From: Lomentospora prolificans
Lineage: Eukaryota > Ascomycota > Sordariomycetes > Microascales > Microascaceae
Direction: 5' to 3'
Length of the DNA: 64,000 nucleotides
Assembly (NCBI GenBank): GCA_029532625.1
Contig: JARFXM010000010.1
Location: 1 to 64,000, forward strand
Program-made: the position numbers and the translations under genes
Notes under the pieces: generated by a model
Database searches by the model: none
Told to the model about the DNA's origin: nothing
The model's input: the letters and a program-made list of their open reading frames with translations, nothing else
Shown here: positions 56,952 through 64,000 of the stretch, piece by piece
Numbering within the stretch: position 1 is the first letter of the stretch
How the letters are laid out: every line of letters starts with the position of its first letter

Positions 56952-58071
56952 ATGGAAATGGAAAGAAGGATGGATGGCAAAGAGGAGAACCAACTCCATC
57001 AATCATTCCTCCCTTCCGGAAGCCAGGAGGACCTCCTCGCTGATGATGGCTCTTCTACCTATTCTACGCCCTATTATCGCCGAATGCGTAAACCGCGGTG
57101 GCAGAGATTTCCAGTCACGGCCCCCGTTCTCATTCCAGTTCTAATTGTGTTGAACATTCTTTTGTCTGGTGTTGTCATCGTGCTCGCCAACAAGAAGCCT
57201 ACAGACTACGACTGTGCTTCCCAACTGTCTACCTACTGTAAGAGAAATGTCGACGTATTCACGCCAATAGCGTCGGATTCATGGTCTACAAGGCCAGTCA
57301 CGAGCTGACATTGAATACCTCTAGCACCCGTCTTGGAGGCTGGCGTCGTCCAGTATGTCGAGTTCGACTTCAACGACGGTTTCAACTCCACAAGCAATTA
57401 CCGTGGTCCACCAACCCGTGCAACTGAGGAGGCGTGGTTTAAACTAGTGACGAGTAAGTACATCCTGAGTTGATGAAACACCGACATTCATGTCATTTAG
57501 GCCTTAATTACGGGCGTGGAGTTAACAAACTGATTGTAGAACCTGGAATTAAGATCCCCAAAGATAAGCTTTCCAGCCTCAACAGATCCGTCAATGATCA
57601 TCTGGTCGAATATGTCGACATCAATGGTTCCTCCGCTGGCACAGGCCAAGGGTATATTGCTGGGATTGAGGTGTTTCACCAACTGCATTGTCTTGTAAGT
57701 GTCTTGCTAGGGGGGGCAATGAGCAAGCTTTATAAGCCAGCCTGGTGATTTCAACGATTCTGACCTTTTCCTCACGGTAGAATATAGTTCGACAGTACAC
57801 CTGGTTTCTCCTGGGTGAATACAAAGATATCGACCCACCGGCCCTTTTCCAACTTGGTGACGACGAGAGTCAAGAGCACATTGACCACTGCATCGAGAGC
57901 ATTCGCCTCTCTCTCATGTGCTCTGCAGACGTGACGCCAATTCTGCTTGTCAATGACCCTTCTGTGGGCTTTCATCAAAAACAGAACGAATTCGGCACAC
58001 ACCATAAGTGCAGGAACTTTGATGAAATTGAGAAGTGGGTGGATGGGAGTCAAAGATTTTTGGGAACATGA
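56952..58071 (+). CDS. UstYa-like (DUF3328) membrane oxidase-family protein
   Basis: Predicted four exons: 56952-57237, 57325-57453, 57501-57694, 57781-58071, 299 residues. A cytosolic N-terminus is followed by one membrane helix (APVLIPVLIVLNILLSGVVI). The luminal part has the two signature motifs HQLHC (198-202) and HIDHC (236-240, in EHIDHCIESIRLSLMC). The segment YVEFDFNDGFNSTSNYRGPP, where the substrate-side pocket starts, is also typical. Family members act in cyclisation and oxidation of fungal ribosomal peptides and other metabolites. No repeat-containing precursor peptide was found near it. The Kex2-site secreted protein 1.4 kb away is the nearest secreted product but lacks internal repeats. 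Confidence 0.9.
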
Positions 58072-60006
58072 ACATGTATTTACCTGCGCGGACGCCATCC
58101 AGTTACGAGGTGTCATTACAGCATGGGGAAGTATGAGGCAGTATGAGGACCGCCGGATGGAAAGGATTAACAGGCTGATGGTGGGCAATACTTCTACTCA
58201 TGCATTCAACGAAACCTTTGTTGCCCACGACTATAGTGACATAGGTCCGGTGGTTTATTACCTTTGAGCGTTCAGTATGAAACTCACGTCTAAATCTACG
58301 GGCTAGGTTCAGAACCAGTTTACTGCAGGGCTGTGTAGCCAGCAGGATTATATAACGCAGCCAAGTTGAGACATCAACAGACATGTCGCTATATATTGCT
58401 GGCCCTATATGGAGAGCCAATCAAGGCGATTGCGTCGTCCAAACGGTCGCATCGTTATAGTCGCCCATCTTGGTAGCTGAGTTGCGGAGCACCCATCCGC
58501 ATTCCCCTCCCTGGCCAGGTGCAACTTCTCTCCTCGATTGTGCCGGTAAGCGCCGAGAACTCATGTGTCACTAAGATCGCCAGCGCGCTTTATTCAACTG
58601 TCAAATGAGGAAAAAGATCTTGGGCAATAGCCATGCATTACCACAGACTACGTCCCGAAATTGATTGAAATTCGACTCGTGGCGCTCCAATCAGTCGTCG
58701 ATTCTGAGATTGAGATCAGATGCTCTCTCAGTACTGTCTCCTGGACGATAATCTCATATTCGAAGTGCTCTCATGCGTAGGCTAATGATGGATTAGGCAA
58801 TGAGGATATCTCGCTCGAGGGAGAAGCCTAGCATGTCACAGTCAATCTCGAAGTCGTGTTGAAGCATTGCGCCATAGAAAGTATCTAGGATGATTTGGAT
58901 CGATGCTGTCTGCATTAATCAAGGACACATAACCGAGAAAGATGCCTAGGGACCTATTATAGGATGAATTCGCCCCCCAGGCAAAATCAGTGCGCGTATG
59001 GCTCGGCCCCTCAAATGATAATAACATTGATCCAGCGATCTCTTAGAATCCACTAAGCGAGCCAAGAGCTAGGGCATGTTAGAGGAAGCTGAAGAGTAGT
59101 GGACTCTATACCTCACCGTACTGGGACCAAATGTGACATTCCAAGAATAGAGGAGCTCGCATGCTACAGTGACAGCCAGATACCCCGTGTAATATAAGCC
59201 GTTACCAAGGCACAAATTTGTTCATTGATGCCGCTTGTGAGGTTGAAAAACTAACGGATTGCATTCTTGAAGGCAATAATAAAAGTGAAGCTGAGCCCAT
59301 GCCGTGGGGAGGAGAGCATGCTTAATCATTCATCAGAACAGCACCAGGACTAAGACCAAGGAGCATTATTATCACTTTCCGGTTCCGTGTGAAAAGTCAT
59401 GGGCTCTGGGGCCAGGAACCAGGCAGACCGTCTCTTGCCTTCTCAGTATGACATTTAATCGGCAGTGCGGTGAGCAGAGATCAATTCTACGCACTTTATG
59501 GCATCGTTCCAGCCGTCCAGACTGCATAATACATGGTGGAAAGTCGACAGCTGAGGATTGAATCATTAATAGAGAATAGCTTCAGCCACGGGTTCGCATT
59601 CAATGTGTTCAACGGCGTTCAGCCTTTAGTCTGACCATATTAAAAAATGACAATAATCGTAGCTGGACGCCGGACCTCTCATAGACGTTCTGAGAGAAGC
59701 CTTGTCTCTCGAATGAAGATACTCAAGAATCTACGTAAGAAAACTACGCACCCAAGGATCTCAGATGACGAGAAATTGGGAGCATTAGCACAATAGGCAT
59801 GTTTAACCAATCCGAGGAATTACCACATAAAATGGTTCCCTCTAGTAGATCGTGATGAGTGGTTACAGGTCCACGTGACAGGTTGTAAACTCTCGTAGGG
59901 TCGCGGTGGGTGGCGACTTTAAATAATAGCATTAGGTGTCTGGGGTGAGGGGTTGAAAGCCAGACGATAACATCCCAGTCCCCCTTGGTCCAAAACATAT
60001 CACAAA
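58072..60006. other. Gene-free region
   Basis: 1.9 kb with only short unsupported frames on both strands. No features recognised. Confidence 0.55.
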
Positions 60007-60528
60007 ATGGCGACTGAAGACAGGAACGATCCGCCTCCACCTCCCTATCGTTCAATCCTCGTGAACGCTGCGGGTGTTGGTGGACTCTCAAGACCAGTGT
60101 CTCTCAATGACGATGTGCCCGCTCCGCCACCTGCATATTCGCCTCAGGATGTGCCCCCAGTCAATTCATGTGTTGAAAAAGGAGCCCACTCTCCGGGTAA
60201 TGGCAGAGGTATCACCCAAGGGTTTGCGCTTGCCTCATCTCCATCCGGCCAAGTCGAGGCTCAACCCGCGTCGGGAGCTGTCTCGCGCGGCGCCTGTTCT
60301 AAGTCCGTACCGAAGACGCCGATCAAGTTCATCAAGGCGGTCGCTGAGGCGCGCGAGGAGAAGAAACGGGCTAAAGCGGCCCTGAAAAATGTGGATTATT
60401 ATGAAAAGATTTACGGGTTCGTCCCAAAGAATGTTATGACTGAGGAAGAGTGGCGGCTGGCTAGGGAAAAGCTACCAAAGGAAAAGAGAGGGTATAGGTC
60501 AAGGGGTGATTTGTATTTATGTGGCTAG
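60007..60528 (+). CDS. Proline-rich protein with PPxY motifs, unknown function
   Basis: 173 residues, no intron seen. The start is MATEDRNDPPPPPYRS. Two PPxY-type motifs, PPPPY near residue 13 and PPPAY near 44, would fit WW-domain ligands such as Rsp5 adaptors. The C-terminal half is basic and helical (KFIKAVAEAREEKKRAKAAL), then DYYEKIYGFVPKNVMTEEEW and a lysine-rich end. It has no signal peptide or membrane segment. The YEKIYGFVP and TEEEWRLARE stretches look conserved. I do not recognise a named family; an adaptor for ubiquitin ligase is one guess. Confidence 0.7.
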   Translation: MATEDRNDPPPPPYRSILVNAAGVGGLSRPVSLNDDVPAPPPAYSPQDVPPVNSCVEKGAHSPGNGRGITQGFALASSPSGQVEAQPASGAVSRGACSKSVPKTPIKFIKAVAEAREEKKRAKAALKNVDYYEKIYGFVPKNVMTEEEWRLAREKLPKEKRGYRSRGDLYLCG

Positions 60529-61827
60529 TATCGTGCGATTCAGACGAGGTTCAGAATGTATCTATAATTGGTTTCATTGGAGCTAGGTAACCAGGCTGGA
60601 ACAAGAAATGGAACGATCAAACTTGTATCAGATCAGTATCCGATATTGGCTGATTACGTTGGTGATGGGCTGATACGACGGGAAAACACCAAGCCTTTCA
60701 CGGTCGGCAACGCGGAATTCTTCCACCGCAAATATTCCACCAAGCTAAGGCTTCACTCGTCAGAATAATCGAATAAGAAAAGAGCAGCAAGGCTCCCCCC
60801 AGAGCAACCCTGCATTCAAGCTCCCAGAGATTATCAGCACTTCACATTGCAGCTCTGCCCACCCAGCAAAAGGCCCGGGGTCTAATGCTGAGTCATCAAC
60901 CTGAAAATTTGCTGATCGACATCTCTAACTCGGTGCTTTGGCGGAACTCGAGACGAACAATGAAAGTAACTTTTCCCCAATGACATCATCGGACCTGTTA
61001 GATTTCAATTGAAGAAGGAAAGTTTCGCCGATACCCGTCAAGACCGCATCGTTGCGCCTGAGCACGGGCAAAGGAAAAAATCGACCGGCTGAGCTGCGCT
61101 TTTCTCACGATTTCCAAGTTGGGCAAATGCGTGGATGCCACAAGAGGTCAAAGGGTTTACGCAATGATATTCCCTCTCCCTGCGCGGCGGGGCCCGAAAA
61201 GGTGACCAAGCGCGGAACTGTCGCTCCCGCCCGCTTCAATGGCGGTGTTGCGGGTGTTTGCGGACCAAGTGTGTCACGTGGATCAGAGAAAACGTACTAC
61301 CTTTTCCCTTGCGACTCGCATCGGGCCACCTCTGTCTTTGTGACTTTAGCCTGGCCAATCATCGGTGCGCTGGAGATGGTGAGTTTTATGCCAATGCTGG
61401 CCGACCCGACGGCAGATGCTTGTGGGGCCCAGTGACCTGGGGAACAGGAAACACCGGCCAAAGGGGAGCTGAGCGAGCCGCTGATGATGAATGGGCAGAT
61501 TGCGGATTGGTGGTTCGATATCCTTTCCCGCTCCAAAGTAATTCTGTGCATTGAAACAACAGGTCATGGGCATGTGAGATATAAGATGACATGTCTGCGC
61601 TATTTGAGAGCCATTCCCATCCTTACTAGCCATTCAAAAAACTAACTCTGACGCTACGGATATTTGAATCCTTCAAAACTCACGATTAAGGAGCAAGAGC
61701 ATCTAGATCATAACATTACAACATACTCACGCTTCACAAGAGAAAAACAATATCTCCCCCGTAACAAAGCTATCGACGACAAACCAAAGAAAGAAAGAAA
61801 AAAAAAAGGAAAAAAAAAAAAGGAAAT
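60529..61827. other. Promoter region of the PEP synthase gene
   Basis: 1.3 kb. It contains a CRE-like TGACATCA near 60980. An A/G-rich tract (61785-61825) lies immediately before the ATG. Open frames at 61052-61554 overlap in several frames and show no motif. Confidence 0.5.
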
Positions 61828-64000
61828 ATGGATGACGCTACAAAGTCTGCACGTTGGGTCGTCGACTTTGAGCACCTGTCTCGCGGTGACGGTGCCTTGG
61901 TCGGTGGAAAGAACTCATCACTTGGCGAAATGATCCAAGGGCTCGGGGCCAAGGGTGTTGTGGTCCCGTCTGGCTTTGCGACAACCTCACAAGCGTATTG
62001 GCGTTACGTCGACACCAATGATATCCGGCATAAAATAGCCGTCCTCACCACAGAGTGGCAAGAGGGAAAACTGACTCTGGCTGAGACGGGCCAGACGGTG
62101 CGTCGCCTCTTTCTCCGCGGCACTTGGCCCGCCGACGTGGCTGCCGCCATCAAGGCCGGATACCGTGAACTGTCGGCCAAGGCTGGAGTCAAGGAATTGA
62201 GCGTCGCCGTACGATCGAGTGCGACGGCAGAAGACTTGCCCGATGCCAGTTTTGCAGGCCAACAGGAGAGTTTCCTCAACATTTCGGGCGAGGATGCTCT
62301 TCTAGATGCTTGTCGACGCTGCTACGCTTCTTTATTCACCGATAGAGCCATCAGCTACCGTCAAACAAAGGGTTTCCAGCATACCAGTGTTGCTCTATCA
62401 ATCGGCGTGCAACGCATGGTCCGGTCCGATACCGCTGGCTCTGGTGTCATGTTCTCCATCGACACTGAAAGCGGTTTTGACAAGGTAGTTCTCATCAACG
62501 CCGCCTGGGGCCTGGGTGAAAACGTGGTGCAAGGAGCTGTGAATCCCGACGAATACCAGGTCTTTAAACCACTCTTGGACAACAGGAACCTTGTACCTAT
62601 CTTGGAAAAGAAGCTCGGCGACAAGCAGATTAAAATGGTTTACGGCGACAAGCACAAGCCAACTAGGAATGTGCCGACCTCCAAAGCTGAGCGGAACTCC
62701 TTTGTCCTCGATGACCAGGAGATTCTACAACTGTCGCGTTGGGCATGCACCATCGAGTCCCACTACCGGTGTCCAATGGATATGGAGTGGGCCAAGGACG
62801 GCATAACTGGCGAGCTCTTCATTGTTCAGGCTCGCCCGGAAACTGTCCACTCGCGTCGTGACGCCGCTGTTATGAAGACCTACAAGGTTAGCAATAAGGG
62901 CCGCGTCTTGACCAAAGGCCTCTCCATTGGTGATGCAGCTGTGTCCGGGCGACTGTGCCTCATTACTTCGGCCAGTGATATTGACAAATTTGTCGACAAT
63001 TCCATCTTGGTGACGGAGACAACGGATCCAGACTGGGTGCCTGTCATGAAACGCGCGGCGGCCATCATCACTGATCATGGCGGCCGTACTTCCCACGCTG
63101 CCATTGTGAGCCGTGAACTTGGCCTGCCAGCAATTGTGGGAACAGGAAATGCCACATATCTACTACATAGTGGTCAGGATGTCACTGTGTCATGCGCCGA
63201 GGGTACAACCGGATTCGTCTATGACGGTATTTCCGACATCACGACCCAAACAGTCGACCTAAAAGCCATGCCAGAGGTACGCACAAAGGTTATGCTTAAC
63301 CTTGCTAATCCCGAGACGGCTTTTCGTTGGTGGCGGCTCCCAGCAGACGGCATCGGCCTTGCTCGGATGGAGTTCGTGGTCAGCAACGTCATCCAGGTCC
63401 ACCCTATGGCGCTCATCCGATTCGACAATCTTAAAGACGAAAAGGCTAAGCAGGAAATTTCCAAGTTGACGGCCGGATACAAACACAAACCGGACTATTT
63501 CGTTGACAAACTCGCCCGCGGTCTCGCCTCCCTGTGTGCCTCGGTCTACCCAAAGCCCGCCATCATTAGAATGAGCGACTTTAAGACGAATGAATATGCT
63601 GGCCTTCTAGGGGGCGCCGAATTCGAGACCAACGAAGAGAATCCCATGATTGGGTTCCGTGGCGCGTCACGCTACTACTCGCCACGGTATATGGAGGGCT
63701 TCGCTCTGGAATGTCAGGCGATTAAGCGACTTCGCGAAGAAATGGGCCTTACCAACGCAGTCATTATGATTCCCTTTTGCCGGACCGTTGGCGAAGCTAA
63801 GAGGGTCCTGGAAGTCATGGAACATAACGGCCTCAAGCGGGGAGAGAACGGGCTCAAGGTCTACGTCATGTGCGAGATCCCATCCAATGTCATATTGGCT
63901 GACTCCTTCACGGAGCATTTTGATGGATTTTCAATTGGCTCGAACGATCTCACACAATTAACCCTCGGAGTCGATCGTGACTCGGGAGAGTTGGCCGAGT
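61828..64000 (+). CDS. ppsA: Phosphoenolpyruvate synthase, 3' end beyond the window
   Basis: An uninterrupted frame runs from ATG 61828 to the window edge: 724 codons, no introns. Bacterial PEP synthase has about 790 residues, so roughly 70 are missing. The ATP-grasp domain is seen in GGKNSSLGEMIQ, VAVRSSATAEDLPDASFAGQ and AWGLGENVVQGAVNPDEY. The phosphohistidine domain has DHGGRTSHAAIVSRELGLPA, placing the catalytic His at about 423, equivalent to His421 in E. coli. The PEP-binding barrel follows with GIGLARMEFVV, MIGFRGASRYY and SIGSNDLTQLTLG. It converts pyruvate, ATP and water to PEP, AMP and phosphate, a gluconeogenic shortcut rare in fungi. The intronless, bacterial-type form suggests horizontal transfer. 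Confidence 0.95.
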   Translation, partial: MDDATKSARWVVDFEHLSRGDGALVGGKNSSLGEMIQGLGAKGVVVPSGFATTSQAYWRYVDTNDIRHKIAVLTTEWQEGKLTLAETGQTVRRLFLRGTWPADVAAAIKAGYRELSAKAGVKELSVAVRSSATAEDLPDASFAGQQESFLNISGEDALLDACRRCYASLFTDRAISYRQTKGFQHTSVALSIGVQRMVRSDTAGSGVMFSIDTESGFDKVVLINAAWGLGENVVQGAVNPDEYQVFKPLLDNRNLVPILEKKLGDKQIKMVYGDKHKPTRNVPTSKAERNSFVLDDQEILQLSRWACTIESHYRCPMDMEWAKDGITGELFIVQARPETVHSRRDAAVMKTYKVSNKGRVLTKGLSIGDAAVSGRLCLITSASDIDKFVDNSILVTETTDPDWVPVMKRAAAIITDHGGRTSHAAIVSRELGLPAIVGTGNATYLLHSGQDVTVSCAEGTTGFVYDGISDITTQTVDLKAMPEVRTKVMLNLANPETAFRWWRLPADGIGLARMEFVVSNVIQVHPMALIRFDNLKDEKAKQEISKLTAGYKHKPDYFVDKLARGLASLCASVYPKPAIIRMSDFKTNEYAGLLGGAEFETNEENPMIGFRGASRYYSPRYMEGFALECQAIKRLREEMGLTNAVIMIPFCRTVGEAKRVLEVMEHNGLKRGENGLKVYVMCEIPSNVILADSFTEHFDGFSIGSNDLTQLTLGVDRDSGELAE

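Noticed and set aside
62725..63918. Minus-strand open frames of up to 123 codons
   Set aside because: They are antisense to the PEP synthase gene, which has strong motifs throughout.

Overview
The window reads as one chromosome end of a filamentous ascomycete. It opens with telomeric CCCTAA repeats. About 4.7 kb of AT-rich repetitive DNA follows, in which CA and TG dinucleotides are almost absent outside a few islands, as repeat-induced point mutation (RIP) leaves it. The genes have short GT-AG introns of about 50-70 nt with CTAAC/CTGAC-like branch sites. Families present include Zn2Cys6 regulators, a UstYa-like protein, an RNase T2 and a PTH11-like receptor. I cannot name the species; Pezizomycotina is well supported.

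Layout. 1-194 telomere; 195-4965 RIP-degraded subtelomere with direct, inverted and tandem repeats. 4966-10645: an M29/2,5-dihydroxypyridine dioxygenase-like protein, a head-to-head regulator whose first exon appears to overlap it, and a Dal5-type MFS transporter. 11225-11625: a dead Fot1/pogo transposase. 11695-13842: a second Zn2Cys6 regulator. 16788-27035: an aromatic-catabolism block with an FAD phenol-hydroxylase-like monooxygenase, an intradiol ring-cleavage dioxygenase, a family III CoA-transferase, an enol-lactonase-like alpha/beta hydrolase and a SnoaL-like protein. 30541-32960: a molybdenum-cofactor-sulfurase-like protein with an incomplete MOSC end. 33457-34701: secreted RNase T2. 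36322-36679: a small unknown gene with a TATA box. 39005-39650: a broken beta-mannosidase. 41052-43924: secreted GH31 alpha-glucosidase. 44380-45058: a broken alpha/beta hydrolase. 47492-49053: PTH11-like membrane protein. 49263-49909: two tRNA genes (Arg-TCG, Gly-TCC). 51374-58071: a small tail-anchored-like protein, an uncertain spliced locus, a secreted six-cysteine protein and a UstYa-like protein. 60007-60528: a PPxY-rich protein. 61828 to the window end: a bacterial-type phosphoenolpyruvate synthase with no stop inside the window.

How the genes may work together. The clearest functional group is the catabolic block: hydroxylation of a phenol to a catechol or hydroxyquinol, intradiol cleavage, lactone hydrolysis and CoA activation form a plausible chain. 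The SnoaL-like protein is a candidate for an isomerase step, and the MFS carrier and the two Zn2Cys6 regulators are candidates for uptake and control. This grouping is inferred from families and proximity. Relics (transposase, mannosidase, hydrolase) and long gene-poor stretches show the region is rearranging and decaying, as expected near a chromosome end.

Exon structures were read by eye from splice signals and conserved motifs. All lengths and joins below are predictions.
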